Assembly: GCF_019249795.2 (NCBI RefSeq)
Contig: NZ_CP156891.1
Coordinates: 720,001-784,000, forward strand
Length of the DNA: 64,000 bases
Direction of reading: 5' to 3'
DNA from: Segatella copri
GTDB lineage: Bacteria; Bacteroidota; Bacteroidia; Bacteroidales; Bacteroidaceae
In this document: in pieces, positions 44,416 to 54,920 of the stretch
Layout: every line of letters starts with the position of its first letter
Position numbering within the stretch: position 1 is the first letter of the stretch
Notes under the pieces: generated by a model
Seen by the model: only the letters and a program-made list of their open reading frames with translations
What the model was told of the DNA's origin: nothing
The model's database searches: none
Position numbers and translations under genes: made by a program

Positions 44416-44448
44416 TAGTGAGTAGTGATCACTAATCACTACTCACTA
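44416..44448. terminator. Heptad-repeat hairpin between convergent genes
   Basis: TAGTGAGTAGTGAT (44416-44429) pairs perfectly with ATCACTACTCACTA (44435-44448) around 5 nt. The tract has a 7-nt period. It overlaps the last codons (LSE) of the trmN6-like gene and starts 2 nt after the kinase stop, so it may serve both as transcript end. Confidence 0.7.
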
Positions 44449-45185
44449 AGATAGAATTCTTCCGTTATTTTCCTATACCATTCCGAGCGGTTTCCCTGCG
44501 AATCCATCATCGTTTCAACATGCTCTTCATAAGGCGAAATGCGATGCTTGGCAAAACTCAGCATAAAGCGCTTTGGCTGCTTGCGCTCTACCGTCTTCAC
44601 ACCACACTTCCGTATAAGATAAAAACCTAATATACAAGACTCTGCAACAAACTGCTCCACTACTTCTACGGGAACAATTGCAGAGAAAATACCGTCATCA
44701 GAAAGCAGCCGTTTTACACCCGCAAACAAATCGCGGAACGGAAGACTGTCCGTATGTCTCGCCATCGTCCTCTTACTGTCCGGATTTTTCAAGCTATCTA
44801 CAAAGAACGGAGGATTGCTCACTATCGCATCAAAAACACCGGCAGACTTCAAATCTTCAGCAGTTTCCAAAGCCTCAGCAGCTTCCGAAGTTCCCCCGAA
44901 ATCCTGCAGTCTGCAGCATTCTATTTCCACCCTGTCGCGAAACGGACTTGCCATCACATTCTCCCTCGCCTGTCCGCAGGCATCAGCATCCATATCAATC
45001 CCTACGACCTCAGCTTCAGGAAAACGCTGCGCCATCATGAGCGAAATCAGTCCCGTTCCGGAACCGATGTCCAGAATCCGCCTGCCACCTTGCGCCCATG
45101 CACCCAGCAAAACGCCGTCAGTTCCCACTTTCATGGCACAACGGTCTTGCTCTATCTCAAACTGTTTAAATCGAAAATTACCCAT
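44439..45185 (-). CDS. trmN6: tRNA1(Val) (adenine37-N6)-methyltransferase-like protein
   Basis: This 248-aa Rossmann-fold methyltransferase is of the YfiC type. It has the SAM motif ILDIGSGTGLISLMMAQRF (residues about 36-54) and the N6-adenine catalytic motif VSNPPFF. SKRTMARHTDSLPF follows, typical of the family. The insert between the SAM motif and NPPF (SEAAEALETAEDLKS) is somewhat longer than usual. The gene converges on the lipid kinase. Start ATG 45185 gives MGNFRFKQFEI as expected. Confidence 0.9.
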   Translation of the reverse strand: MGNFRFKQFEIEQDRCAMKVGTDGVLLGAWAQGGRRILDIGSGTGLISLMMAQRFPEAEVVGIDMDADACGQARENVMASPFRDRVEIECCRLQDFGGTSEAAEALETAEDLKSAGVFDAIVSNPPFFVDSLKNPDSKRTMARHTDSLPFRDLFAGVKRLLSDDGIFSAIVPVEVVEQFVAESCILGFYLIRKCGVKTVERKQPKRFMLSFAKHRISPYEEHVETMMDSQGNRSEWYRKITEEFYLSE

Positions 45186-45375
45186 AAATTCTTCTGTCTC
45201 TTTACAGAAGAAAACGAATGCGCCGCCGATTTATTTTATCGCAAACAGCAGAAATTGCCACTTCCACCTGCAAAAGCAGCTACTTACATCTATAAAAACG
45301 GGTACTAATATATAGAAAAAGCAATTTTATTATTAAATAATCTATCATCTTCCACGATATTTCATAAAAAATGAG

Positions 45376-45383
45376 TACCTTTG
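45376..45383 (+). promoter_or_regulatory. -7 box of the lon promoter
   Basis: TACCTTTG lies 25 nt upstream of the lon start codon. No convincing -33 TTG is present at 19-20 nt. Confidence 0.5.
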
Positions 45384-45408
45384 CACGGAAAATAGAAATC
45401 ATAACAAA

Positions 45409-47874
45409 ATGGATAATAGAAGAACAAGTACCCGAATACAAATGATTGCAGATTACGAGGGCGACCCGAAAACCCTGATCGAAGACCAGGAAGAAGGTTT
45501 GTACCCTACCCTCTGCATGCGAGATATTGTAGTTTTCCCTACCAACATGACCCCTATCGTTGTGGGCAGAAAGGAAAGTCTGAATCTCGTCCGGATGCTG
45601 GAAAAGAAACCAGACACCATATTCTGCGTATTCTGCCAGAAGAACAAAGATACAGAATCGCCCTACGAAGAAGACCTCTACCCTGTAGGTGTCTTCGCCA
45701 AACTCATCAAGGTGATCAAGATGCCTGGCACAGAGCAGATGAGCATCATCATCCAGGGTCTGGGCAGATGTCAGATGAAACATCTCGTTCAAAAAGAACC
45801 TTACACAGTAATTGACGTAAAAAGTCTTCCGGAGAAATGGCCTGACGAGAACAACGATGAACTCTTCAGAATGCTCTACGAGAACTTCCATTACGAAGCG
45901 ACAGACTATATCAAATCAAACGCCAACTATACTGATGAGGCCATCCAGGCCATCAACGAACTCTCGAGCATTCATATGCAGTGCAACTTCATGTGCTCCC
46001 TCCTCCCTTTCTCCATCGAGGATAAAATCAAGATGCTGAAAGAGGAAAATCTCAGCGAGCGCATCATGCTTGCCATCAGATCCCTGAACAAGGTGCGCCA
46101 TCTGCTACGCATCCAGACTGAGATTGAGAACAAAACCCACTACGACCTCGATGAACAGCAGAAGGAATACTTCCTCAAGCAGCAGATCAAGAACATCAGG
46201 GAAGAACTGGGAGAAGGCAACGCCAGTCCGGAGAAGAAGGAGATTCTGGAGAAGGCGAAAAAGAAGAACTGGAGCGAGGAAACTGCCAAAATCTTCAAGA
46301 AAGAAATTGCCAAGCTCGACACCCTGAACCCGCAGAGTCCTGACTATTCGATACAGATAGGATTCCTGCAGACCATGGTAGATTTGCCTTGGAACTCCTA
46401 CACCCAGGACGACCTCAGTCTGACCCGTGCCAAGCGCATTCTGAACCACGACCACTACGGCATGGAGAATGTGAAGGAACGCATCCTGGAATTCCTCGCC
46501 GTAAGAGCACTGAACGGCGGCGGCAAGAGTCCTATCCTCTGCCTCTACGGTCCTCCGGGCGTAGGAAAGACCAGTCTGGGCAAGAGCATCGCAGCAGCCA
46601 TGAAGCGCAAGTATGTACGCATGTCGCTGGGCGGTCTGCACGATGAAGCCGAAATCCGCGGTCACCGCCGCACCTATGTGGGAGCCATGCCGGGCCGCAT
46701 CATCAAGAACATGCTGAAGGCAGGCAGCAGCAATCCGGTCTTCATCCTCGACGAGATTGACAAGGTGGCGCAGAGCAATTTCAACGGCGACCCAGCATCA
46801 GCCCTGCTCGAAGTGCTGGACCCGGAACAGAACAATGCCTTCCACGACAATTATCTCGATATGGATTACGACCTCTCCAAGGTACTCTTCATCGCCACAG
46901 CCAATGACCTGAGCGTCATTCCGCGTCCGCTCCTCGACCGTATGGAGCTGATAGAAGTAGGCGGCTACATCACCGAAGAGAAGACAGAGATTGCCAAGCG
47001 CCACCTCGTACCGGAAGAGCTGGAAAGCACCGGACTCGACAAGGTTTCGCCAAAGGTAAGTTTCAACAAGAATGCCCTCGAGTTCATCATCGAGCACTAC
47101 ACCCGGGAGAGCGGCGTAAGACAGCTGAAGAAGCAGATTGACAAGAGTCTGCGCAAGATGGCTTACAAACTTGCCTGCAACCAGGAGCTGAAGAACTACA
47201 CCATCACCCCTGCCGAAGTAAAAGACCTGCTGGGCAATCCGCCGTTCAACCGCGACATCTACCAGGGCAACGACTATGCAGGAGTGGTAACCGGACTAGC
47301 CTGGACCTCAGTGGGCGGCGAAATCCTCTACATCGAAACCTCGCTCAGCAAGGGCAAGGCAGGCAAGCTCACCCTGACCGGAAATCTGGGCGACGTGATG
47401 AAGGAATCAGCCATTATCGCACTGGAATACGTCAAGTCGCACATCGACCTGCTCCAGGTAGACTACCGCATCTTCGAGCAATGGAACATCCACATCCACG
47501 TGCCTGAGGGAGCTACCCCGAAAGACGGTCCTTCTGCCGGAATCACCATCGCCACCAGCATCGCCTCAGCCATCACCCAGCGCAAGGTGCGTGCCAACAC
47601 AGCCATGACCGGCGAGATAACCCTCCGCGGCAAAGTGCTCCCGGTAGGCGGAATCAAGGAGAAGATTCTGGCAGCCAAGCGGGCAGGAATCAAGCACATC
47701 GTGATGTGCAGGGAGAACCAGAAGAACGTAGAGGAAATACCGGAGAAATATCTCAAGGGCGTAGACTTCCACTATGTAGAGAATGTGGCTGACGTCTGGC
47801 AGTTCGCGCTGACCGACGAGAAGGTGAAAAAACCTACAGACTTCAGCATTGAGGAAAATGATAAAAAAGAATAG
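45409..47874 (+). CDS. lon: ATP-dependent protease Lon
   Basis: This 821-aa cytoplasmic AAA+ protease degrades misfolded and regulatory proteins. It has an N-terminal LAN domain ([20 protein letters not shown]), a coiled-coil region near 200-300, Walker [10 protein letters not shown] (about 384-392) and Walker B FILDEIDK. The C-terminal Ser-Lys peptidase has PKDGPSAG and the Lys in VGGIKEK. The length is typical. tgt starts 2 nt after the stop, so these two and the LptF/G-like gene probably form one operon. Confidence 0.97.
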   Translation: MDNRRTSTRIQMIADYEGDPKTLIEDQEEGLYPTLCMRDIVVFPTNMTPIVVGRKESLNLVRMLEKKPDTIFCVFCQKNKDTESPYEEDLYPVGVFAKLIKVIKMPGTEQMSIIIQGLGRCQMKHLVQKEPYTVIDVKSLPEKWPDENNDELFRMLYENFHYEATDYIKSNANYTDEAIQAINELSSIHMQCNFMCSLLPFSIEDKIKMLKEENLSERIMLAIRSLNKVRHLLRIQTEIENKTHYDLDEQQKEYFLKQQIKNIREELGEGNASPEKKEILEKAKKKNWSEETAKIFKKEIAKLDTLNPQSPDYSIQIGFLQTMVDLPWNSYTQDDLSLTRAKRILNHDHYGMENVKERILEFLAVRALNGGGKSPILCLYGPPGVGKTSLGKSIAAAMKRKYVRMSLGGLHDEAEIRGHRRTYVGAMPGRIIKNMLKAGSSNPVFILDEIDKVAQSNFNGDPASALLEVLDPEQNNAFHDNYLDMDYDLSKVLFIATANDLSVIPRPLLDRMELIEVGGYITEEKTEIAKRHLVPEELESTGLDKVSPKVSFNKNALEFIIEHYTRESGVRQLKKQIDKSLRKMAYKLACNQELKNYTITPAEVKDLLGNPPFNRDIYQGNDYAGVVTGLAWTSVGGEILYIETSLSKGKAGKLTLTGNLGDVMKESAIIALEYVKSHIDLLQVDYRIFEQWNIHIHVPEGATPKDGPSAGITIATSIASAITQRKVRANTAMTGEITLRGKVLPVGGIKEKILAAKRAGIKHIVMCRENQKNVEEIPEKYLKGVDFHYVENVADVWQFALTDEKVKKPTDFSIEENDKKE

Positions 47875-47876
47875 AA

Positions 47877-49004
47877 ATGAAATTTGAATTACAAGTAACA
47901 GATAAAGCAAGCGATGCGCGTACAGGCATCATCACCACCGACCACGGACAGATCAAGACCCCAATCTTCATGCCCGTAGGAACCGTAGGAAGCGTGAAGG
48001 GCGTCCACTTCGAGGAACTCAAGAAGCAGGTCATGGCACAGATTATCCTCGGAAACACCTATCACCTCTACCTGCGCCCAGGTCTTGACGTCATCAGGGC
48101 AGCAGGCGGATTGCACAAGTTCAACGGCTGGGACCGTCCTATCCTCACCGACAGCGGCGGTTTCCAGGTCTTCTCGCTCACCGGCATCCGCAAGCTCAAG
48201 GAAGAAGGCTGCGAGTTCCGCTCCCACATCGACGGCAGCAAGCACTTCTTCACACCGGAGAATGTAATGGACACCGAGCGCATCATCGGAGCCGACATCA
48301 TGATGGCCTTCGATGAATGTCCACCGGGACAGAGCGATTACCAGTACGCCAAGAACAGCCTCATGCTCACCCAGCGCTGGCTAGACCGCTGCATCAAGCG
48401 GTTCAACGAAACCGAGCCCCTCTACGGCTATCAGCAGAGTCTCTTCCCTATCGTTCAGGGCTGCACCTTCCCGGAACTGCGCCGCGAAGCAGCCAAATAC
48501 ATTGCCGACAAGGGAGCCGACGGAAATGCCATCGGCGGACTTGCCGTAGGAGAGCCTACCGAGGTGATGTATGAGATGATAGAAGTAGTGAACGAAATCC
48601 TGCCGAAAGACAAGCCGAGATATCTGATGGGCGTAGGAACCCCGCAGAACATCCTCGAAGCCATCGAGCGCGGCGTAGACATGTTCGACTGCGTAATGCC
48701 GACCCGCAACGGCCGCAACGCCATGCTCTTCACCTATCAGGGCACGATGAACATGCGCAACAAGAAGTGGGAGAAAGACTTCAGTCCGGTAGATCCAGAC
48801 GGCTGCGACATCGACCTCGTAACCACGAAGGCCTACCTCCACCACCTCTTCAAGGCCCAGGAGCTGCTGGCGATGCAGATAGCCAGCATCCACAACCTCT
48901 CTTTCTATCTGCGCCTCGTGACCGATGCCCGCCATCATATCGAGCAGGGCGATTTCGTGGCATGGAAGAATTCCATCATCGACCAGCTTGGCCGAAGAAT
49001 TTAA
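47877..49004 (+). CDS. tgt: Queuine tRNA-ribosyltransferase
   Basis: This 375-aa enzyme exchanges guanine-34 of GUN-anticodon tRNAs for preQ1. It has TDSGGFQVFSL near residue 91 with a catalytic Asp, the VQGC/GGLAVGEP pocket blocks, and DCVMPTRNGRNAM with the nucleophilic Asp. Its C-terminal zinc-site region differs from the textbook CxC pattern: residues after the MNMRNKK block read DGCDIDLV, so one ligand may be replaced. It is tightly packed between lon and the LptF/G-like gene. Confidence 0.95.
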   Translation: MKFELQVTDKASDARTGIITTDHGQIKTPIFMPVGTVGSVKGVHFEELKKQVMAQIILGNTYHLYLRPGLDVIRAAGGLHKFNGWDRPILTDSGGFQVFSLTGIRKLKEEGCEFRSHIDGSKHFFTPENVMDTERIIGADIMMAFDECPPGQSDYQYAKNSLMLTQRWLDRCIKRFNETEPLYGYQQSLFPIVQGCTFPELRREAAKYIADKGADGNAIGGLAVGEPTEVMYEMIEVVNEILPKDKPRYLMGVGTPQNILEAIERGVDMFDCVMPTRNGRNAMLFTYQGTMNMRNKKWEKDFSPVDPDGCDIDLVTTKAYLHHLFKAQELLAMQIASIHNLSFYLRLVTDARHHIEQGDFVAWKNSIIDQLGRRI

Positions 49005-49017
49005 GTAAGCAAGCATC

Positions 49018-50259
49018 ATGAAAGATTTTAAGAAAATAAGAAAACACCGCCGGCTCTACCGCACCGGCCGATGGGCTTCCCGCAAGTTCGGGTGGCTCAT
49101 CAGGGCTGTGCGCTGGCTGGCTCACAAGCTCCGGTTCCTGCGCATATTCAGGTTTCTCAACCCGTTCAGGTACATCAAGAAGCTCGACTGGTACATTATC
49201 AAGAAGTTTCTGGGCTACTATTTCTTCTCCATCGCCCTAATCATCTCCATCGCCATCGTCTTCGACTTCAACGAGAACCTGTCAAAATTCACAGAGCACC
49301 ATGCACCGGCGCGCGCAATCATCTTCGATTACTACGCCAACTTCGTGCCCTATTTTGCCAACCTCTTCAGTGCGCTGTTCGTGTTCGTGGCGGTCATTCT
49401 CTTCACCACCAAGATGGCAAGCAATTCCGAAATCATCGCCATCCTGGCGTCGGGAGTATCCTTCAAGCGTCTCCTTCGCCCATACATGATTACCTGCGTG
49501 CTGCTCTCAGCCCTCTCCTTCGGGCTTTCAGCCTACGTCATTCCCCACGGAACCGTCATCAGGCAGAACTTCGAGACGATGTACAAGAACAAGAAGAAGA
49601 ATACCAGTGCCGAGAATGTACAGCTGCAGGTAGACAAGGGAGTGATTGCCTATATGCAGCATTACGACAACAGCATGAAACGCGGCTACGGATTCTGTCT
49701 CGACAAGTTCCAGGACAAGAAACTCGTAAGCCACCTTACAGCGATGGACATCCAGTACGACACCATTTCCGACAGCAAGTATCACTGGAAACTGAGCAAC
49801 TGGAAAATCCGCAAGCTCCAGGGCATGAAGGAGCATATTACGAGCGGAGCCCAGAAGGACACCATCATCATGATGGAACCTACCGACCTGGTCTATTCCA
49901 AGGGTCAGCAGGAAACCTTCACCAGTCCTGAGCTCCGCGATTACATCTCCAAGCAGATTAACCGCGGTTCGGGCAACGTAGTGCAGTACGAGGTAGAATA
50001 CCACAAGCGCATCGCCTCTTCCTTCGCTTCGTTCATCCTCACCATCATCGGCGTCTCCCTCTCAGCCCGCAAGCGCAAGGGCGGCATGGGAGCAGCATTG
50101 GGCGTTGGACTTGCGCTGAGTTTCGGCTACATCATGCTGCAGACGGTTTCTGCCACCTTCGCCATCCAGGCCAACTTCCCGTCTGTTCTGGCAGCGTGGC
50201 TTCCAAACTTCCTCTTCGCCATCGTAGCCTACTTCTGCTACCGCAAGGCACCGAGGTAA
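49018..50259 (+). CDS. LptF/LptG-family permease
   Basis: This 413-aa inner-membrane protein of the YjgP/YjgQ family belongs to the machine that extracts lipopolysaccharide for transport to the outer membrane. About three membrane helices (near 60-80, 110-130 and 160-185) precede a periplasmic domain, and three more follow at the C-terminus (SFASFILTIIGVSLSARKRK). A basic 50-residue N-terminal extension (HRRLYRTGRW) precedes the first helix. It starts 13 nt after tgt. Whether it is the LptF or LptG member cannot be told. Confidence 0.9.
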   Translation: MKDFKKIRKHRRLYRTGRWASRKFGWLIRAVRWLAHKLRFLRIFRFLNPFRYIKKLDWYIIKKFLGYYFFSIALIISIAIVFDFNENLSKFTEHHAPARAIIFDYYANFVPYFANLFSALFVFVAVILFTTKMASNSEIIAILASGVSFKRLLRPYMITCVLLSALSFGLSAYVIPHGTVIRQNFETMYKNKKKNTSAENVQLQVDKGVIAYMQHYDNSMKRGYGFCLDKFQDKKLVSHLTAMDIQYDTISDSKYHWKLSNWKIRKLQGMKEHITSGAQKDTIIMMEPTDLVYSKGQQETFTSPELRDYISKQINRGSGNVVQYEVEYHKRIASSFASFILTIIGVSLSARKRKGGMGAALGVGLALSFGYIMLQTVSATFAIQANFPSVLAAWLPNFLFAIVAYFCYRKAPR

Positions 50260-50278
50260 TTATCAATTAATAATTAAG

Positions 50279-50341
50279 AGTTTATAGTTTATAGCAGCCA
50301 TGCTCCCCTATAAACTATAAACTGTAAACTATAAACTATAG
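50279..50341. repeat. Heptad-repeat inverted hairpin (GTTTATA units)
   Basis: AGTTTATAGTTTATAG (50279-50294) and its exact reverse complement (50308-50323) enclose 13 nt. Two more ACTATAA-type units follow. This fills the gap between the LptF/G-like gene and the helicase gene and could act as a terminator or processing hairpin. Confidence 0.75.
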
Positions 50342-50345
50342 AAGA

Positions 50346-51980
50346 ATGTATTTTGACGAATTAGATTTAAACGACAACGTGCTCGACGCATTATATGACA
50401 TGCGCTTCGACACATGCACTCCAGTACAGGAAAAGTGCATTCCAGAGATATTAGAAGGTCACGATGTCTTGGGTGTAGCCCAGACCGGAACCGGCAAAAC
50501 CGCAGCCTATCTGCTGCCAGTATTGAGCAAGCTCGATGACGGCGGTTATCCGAAAGACGCCATCAACTGCGTCATCATGTCACCAACCCGCGAGCTCGCC
50601 CAGCAGATAGACCAGGCGATGCAAGGCTTCGGCTACTACCTGCAGGGCGTGAGCAGCGTAGCCGTATACGGCGGCAACGACGGCAACCGTTACGATCAGG
50701 AGTTGCGCAGCCTCCGCATGGGCGCCGATGTAGTCATCGCCACCCCGGGCCGCCTCATCTCCCATATCTCTCTGGGCAATGTAGACCTCAGCAAGGTAAG
50801 TTTCTTCATTCTTGACGAGGCCGACCGCATGCTCGACATGGGTTTCTCTGACGACATCAAGACCATCGCGTCAAAACTGCCAAAGACCTGCCAGACCATC
50901 ATGTTCTCGGCAACCATGCCTGAGAAGATAGAAGAACTGGCTAAGACCTTGCTCAAGAATCCGGTAGAAATCAAACTTGCCGTCAGCAAGCCAGCCGAGA
51001 AAATCAAGCAGGAAGCATACGTATGCTACGAAACCCAGAAGATGACCATCATCAAGGACATCTTCAAGGCGGGCGACCTGAAACGCGTCATCGTCTTCAG
51101 CGGCAGCAAATTCAAGGTGAAGCAACTCGCAGCTTCCCTCCAGCAGATTGGAGTAAACTGCGGAGCCATGCACAGCGACCTGGAACAGGCTGAGCGCGAT
51201 GATGTGATGTTCAAGTTCAAGAGCGGACAGTATGATGTTCTCGTAGCTACCGATATTGTGGCGCGCGGAATCGACATCGATGATATTGAGATGGTCATCA
51301 ATTACGATGTTCCTCACGATACAGAAGATTACGTTCACCGCATCGGCCGTACTGCCCGTGCCAACCGCGATGGTAGAGCCATCACCTTCGTGAGCGAAGA
51401 AGACCAGTACTGGTTCCAGCAGATAGAGAAGTTCCTGGAGAAGGTGGTAGACAAAATGCCTCTCCCTGAGGGATGCGGCGAAGGTCCTGAATACATCAAG
51501 CTTAACAAGCCGAAGAAGAAAGGCGCAAACGGAAGAAACAACAGACGCGGTAACGGCAAAAACGGCGAGGCCGGAAAGAACAGTGCCAAGAACCGCCGAC
51601 AGAAAGACCGCGACCAGACTTCTCACAAGCGCAAGCCAAACAAGCCAAACGAGCGTCAGGAAAAAGCACCACGCAGCAACGAACAGCAGCCTCAGCAGGG
51701 TAACAAGCAGCAGAACGCAAAGCAGCAGAACAGAAAGCCAGCCCAGCCAGGCGAGCAGCCAAAGAACAGCAACAGCCAGAAGCGCCGCAATAACAGCAAC
51801 CAGCAGCGCCCAGGCACCGAGAACAATATTCGCCCAGGCAGCAACGGCCGTGGCAGAGGCGTAGCCCAGAAAAAGGGCGACAAGTCGGCTGCACGCAAGC
51901 ACACCCCTATCGTAAATCCACAGAAGCAAGAAAATGCTGTGAAGAAATTCATCAAGCGCATCTTCGGATTCAAGAAATAG
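50346..51980 (+). CDS. DEAD-box RNA helicase with long Lys/Gln/Asn-rich tail
   Basis: This 544-aa ATP-dependent RNA helicase of the RhlE/DeaD group acts in RNA remodelling. Its motifs are: Q motif near residues 17-24, motif I AQTGTGKT, SPTRELA, motif II DEAD, SAT, then the C-terminal domain with VATDIVARGIDID and HRIGRTAR. Residues about 390-520 are a low-complexity basic tail rich in Lys, Asn, Gln and Arg, expected to bind RNA nonspecifically. The tail is long but typical of Bacteroidota homologues. Confidence 0.95.
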   Translation: MYFDELDLNDNVLDALYDMRFDTCTPVQEKCIPEILEGHDVLGVAQTGTGKTAAYLLPVLSKLDDGGYPKDAINCVIMSPTRELAQQIDQAMQGFGYYLQGVSSVAVYGGNDGNRYDQELRSLRMGADVVIATPGRLISHISLGNVDLSKVSFFILDEADRMLDMGFSDDIKTIASKLPKTCQTIMFSATMPEKIEELAKTLLKNPVEIKLAVSKPAEKIKQEAYVCYETQKMTIIKDIFKAGDLKRVIVFSGSKFKVKQLAASLQQIGVNCGAMHSDLEQAERDDVMFKFKSGQYDVLVATDIVARGIDIDDIEMVINYDVPHDTEDYVHRIGRTARANRDGRAITFVSEEDQYWFQQIEKFLEKVVDKMPLPEGCGEGPEYIKLNKPKKKGANGRNNRRGNGKNGEAGKNSAKNRRQKDRDQTSHKRKPNKPNERQEKAPRSNEQQPQQGNKQQNAKQQNRKPAQPGEQPKNSNSQKRRNNSNQQRPGTENNIRPGSNGRGRGVAQKKGDKSAARKHTPIVNPQKQENAVKKFIKRIFGFKK

Positions 51981-52011
51981 GAAATAAATTATCTTTTAAA
52001 AGAAAAGAGGA

Positions 52012-53313
52012 ATGATGAAAGCGCTACCCCTCACCCCGCTCATGACCATCAGCCTCACACTGACGATCGGAATCATCATAGCCAAATGGGGCTATGATGA
52101 TTTCAATATGCGCTTCTGGCTCATCATCTCCATCATTTCATGCGCCCTTAGCAGCATCATCTTTTTCCTTACTAAGTTTTTAAGCAAAAAAGCTTACTTC
52201 AGCAGGAGCCACCAGTTTCTCATCTACTCCCAATGCGTGATGATGCATTTATGCATTCTGAGCCTTGGGGCTTTTCTTACCTGCAAGCAAATAGCTGATT
52301 CCCAAACCTCTACACAACTGAAAAACTGGCAGGAACTGCCTTACCTCACACGGGCAAAAATCAATACCGAACGCTATAAAAGCAATATTGAAAGCAAACT
52401 GGTTTCCCTTCACGTAAAACAGCAAGACTATGCAGTCATCGCAGCCATGGCGCTGGGCGACAAGAGCGCACTCGACTCGAACACCCGAAACAGTTACTCC
52501 ATTTCCGGAGCCAGTCACATCCTGGCAGTAAGCGGACTTCATATAGGCATTATCTTCCAGCTTTTCATCTTTCTGCTAGGCGGCAGAAAGTACTCAGTTT
52601 ACACCATCATCCTGTCCCTCATCTCCATCTGGACCTACGTTTTTCTCATAGGATTGCCGGCAAGTGCAGTCCGTGCAGCCATCATGCTTTCAGCCTACAG
52701 CTTAAGCTTAGCTTTTCATCGTACCGGTCTGCCGCTCAATACTTTATCCTCAGCTTATATATTTATGCTCTTCATCAGTCCGCTCTATCTTTTCGAGTTG
52801 AGTTTCCAGCTTTCGTTCCTGGCCGTAGCCTCCATTCTGTTGTTCTTCACACCCCTTTACACCCTCCTCCCCATCCGCAGCCGTTTCATCCGTTGGGCAT
52901 GGGGACTCCTTTGCGTTTCACTGGCAGCCCAGATAGGAACCCTTCCGGTCATCGTCTACACCTTCGGCAGAATATCGTGCTATTCACTTCTCACCAATTA
53001 CATCGCCATTCCCGCAGCAACCCTCATCCTATATCTTGGGGCAGCATTAATCCTGTTCTCCCCACTCACGTTATGGGCGCCCATAGCACCGGTTGCCGCC
53101 CCACTCATCAGCCTTACATCAGGCGCCCTGACCAGCATCACCCAGTTTTTGAATACAGCCATAAAACTGATCAGCATGCTGCCTGGAGCAAGCATCGAAA
53201 ACGTAAGAATCAGTCTGCCTCAGGTAATCGGTCTCTACGCTATCATCCTGCTCATTTATGCCCTATGGCGCAGGATAGATAAACAGAAGTCGTCAGAATG
53301 CAAGATTCCATAA
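52012..53313 (+). CDS. ComEC/Rec2-family membrane protein, competence domain only
   Basis: This 433-aa polytopic protein has the ComEC competence core, including DYAVIAAMALGDKSAL, the hallmark HILAVSGLHIGIIF (about residues 170-183), and the GLPASAVRAAIMLS block. In full-length ComEC this forms the inner-membrane channel for DNA uptake. The usual N-terminal OB-fold is short and the C-terminal metallo-beta-lactamase domain is absent, as in many Bacteroidota versions. The start may be the second Met (52015). It follows the helicase after 31 nt. Confidence 0.87.
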   Translation: MMKALPLTPLMTISLTLTIGIIIAKWGYDDFNMRFWLIISIISCALSSIIFFLTKFLSKKAYFSRSHQFLIYSQCVMMHLCILSLGAFLTCKQIADSQTSTQLKNWQELPYLTRAKINTERYKSNIESKLVSLHVKQQDYAVIAAMALGDKSALDSNTRNSYSISGASHILAVSGLHIGIIFQLFIFLLGGRKYSVYTIILSLISIWTYVFLIGLPASAVRAAIMLSAYSLSLAFHRTGLPLNTLSSAYIFMLFISPLYLFELSFQLSFLAVASILLFFTPLYTLLPIRSRFIRWAWGLLCVSLAAQIGTLPVIVYTFGRISCYSLLTNYIAIPAATLILYLGAALILFSPLTLWAPIAPVAAPLISLTSGALTSITQFLNTAIKLISMLPGASIENVRISLPQVIGLYAIILLIYALWRRIDKQKSSECKIP

Positions 53314-53451
53314 AACGGAGATAAAGGCTTAAACCCCGAAAAACGTCTCTTATATAATAAGGTGTGCGTACACAAAAGCGCTACAAATCGAGGTTAAGAA
53401 TGTTAAAAAATAACTTTTTTCTACTTTTTCTGCATTTTTTCTTTCTTTTTG

Positions 53452-53482
53452 TTGGTGTTTTCGAGAAAAACATGTATCTTTG
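53452..53482 (+). promoter_or_regulatory. gdhA promoter
   Basis: TTG (53452-53454) and TATCTTTG (53475-53482) are 20 nt apart. The leader is about 44 nt. Confidence 0.8.
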
Positions 53483-53532
53483 CAACCAGAAATAAAAAAT
53501 AAGAATTTAAACTCAATAAAAGATTAAAGATT

Positions 53533-54867
53533 ATGAAAGCATCAGAAGTCATCGCGAATCTCCAAAGAAGATTCCCAAACGAGCCTGAGTACATTCAGGC
53601 AGTTAGTCAGGTTCTCGGTACTATCGAGGAAGAGTACAACAAGCACCCAGAGTTTGAGAAGGCAAACCTCATCGAGCGTCTCTGCATTCCAGACCGCATC
53701 ATCCAGTTCCGCGTATCTTGGGTAGATGATAAGGGCAACGTACAGACTAACATGGGTTACCGCGTTCAGCACAACAACGTGATTGGCCCTTACAAGGGAG
53801 GTCTTCGCTACCACAAGTCAGTAAACTTGGGTATTTTGAAGTTCTTGGCTTTCGAGCAGACATTCAAAAACTCTCTTACTACTCTCCCAATGGGTGGTGC
53901 TAAGGGTGGTTCTGACTTCTCTCCACGTGGCAAGAGCAACAACGAGGTAATGCGTTTCTGCCAGGCTTTCATGACAGAACTTTATCGTCACATGGGTCCA
54001 GACGAGGATGTTCCAGCTGGTGATATCGGTGTAGGTGGCCGTGAGGTAGGTTACCTCTTCGGAATGTACAAGAAGTTGACACACCAGTTCCAGGGCGTCT
54101 TGACCGGTAAGGGTCAGGAGTTCGGCGGTTCATTGATTCGTCCTGAGGCTACAGGTTACGGTAACGTATACTTCCTCTGCAACATGCTCGCTACCAAGGG
54201 TATTGACATCAAGGGCAAGACAGTTTTGGTTTCAGGTTCAGGTAATGTAGCCCAGTACACTATGGAGAAGTTGCTCCAGTTGGGTGCTAAGCCAGTTACA
54301 TGTTCAGATTCAGACGGTTACATCTACGACCCAGACGGAATCGACCGCGAGAAGCTCGATTACATCATGGAGCTCAAGAACGTAGAGCGTGGCCGTATCA
54401 AGGAGTATGCAGAGAAGTATGGTGTAAAATATGTTGCAGGTGCTAAGCCTTGGTTTGAGAAGGCAGACATCGCTCTCCCATCAGCTACTCAGAACGAAAT
54501 CAACGAGGAGGCAGCTAAGGCTCTCATCGCCAACGGCGTAATCGCAGTAAGCGAGGGTGCTAACATGCCTTCTACTCCAGAGGCTATCAAGGTATTCCAG
54601 GATGCTAAGATTCTCTACTCTCCAGGTAAGGCAGCCAACGCAGGTGGTGTTGCAGTATCAGGTCTTGAGATGAGCCAGAACTCAGAGCGTCTGAAGTGGT
54701 CTCGTGAGGAGGTTGATGCTAAGCTCCACGACATCATGAACGATATTCACGCTAACTGCGTGAAGTATGGTACAGAGCCAGACGGTTACGTAAATTACGT
54801 AAAGGGTGCAAACGTAGCCGGCTTCCTGAAGGTAGCTAAGGCTATGATGGCTCAGGGCATTGTATAA
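53533..54867 (+). CDS. gdhA: NADP-type glutamate dehydrogenase
   Basis: This 444-aa enzyme interconverts 2-oxoglutarate plus ammonia and glutamate, a main route of nitrogen assimilation in Bacteroidota. It has GPYKGGLRYHKSVNLGILKF with the catalytic region, LPMGGAKGGSDF (active-site Lys), and VLVSGSGNVAQYTMEKL for the dinucleotide. The length (hexameric GDH50 type) is normal. Codon use is strongly biased (GGT, AAG, CGT), as for a highly expressed gene. It has its own promoter and terminator, so it is monocistronic. Confidence 0.97.
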   Translation: MKASEVIANLQRRFPNEPEYIQAVSQVLGTIEEEYNKHPEFEKANLIERLCIPDRIIQFRVSWVDDKGNVQTNMGYRVQHNNVIGPYKGGLRYHKSVNLGILKFLAFEQTFKNSLTTLPMGGAKGGSDFSPRGKSNNEVMRFCQAFMTELYRHMGPDEDVPAGDIGVGGREVGYLFGMYKKLTHQFQGVLTGKGQEFGGSLIRPEATGYGNVYFLCNMLATKGIDIKGKTVLVSGSGNVAQYTMEKLLQLGAKPVTCSDSDGYIYDPDGIDREKLDYIMELKNVERGRIKEYAEKYGVKYVAGAKPWFEKADIALPSATQNEINEEAAKALIANGVIAVSEGANMPSTPEAIKVFQDAKILYSPGKAANAGGVAVSGLEMSQNSERLKWSREEVDAKLHDIMNDIHANCVKYGTEPDGYVNYVKGANVAGFLKVAKAMMAQGIV

Positions 54868-54920
54868 GGCTAGAAAATTTTTAAATAAAATTAATACAAT
54901 AGAAAAATAGGAAATTAGGA

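Noticed and set aside
50871..51929. 352-codon antisense hydrophobic frame
   Set aside because: It is a shadow of the helicase gene and its Lys/Gln/Asn-rich tail, which reads as Leu/Val-rich on the other strand.
51550..51930. Repeated KQQ/NKQ-type units in the helicase tail as a recent repeat expansion
   Set aside because: Low-complexity basic tails are normal for this helicase group and the DNA units are not regular.
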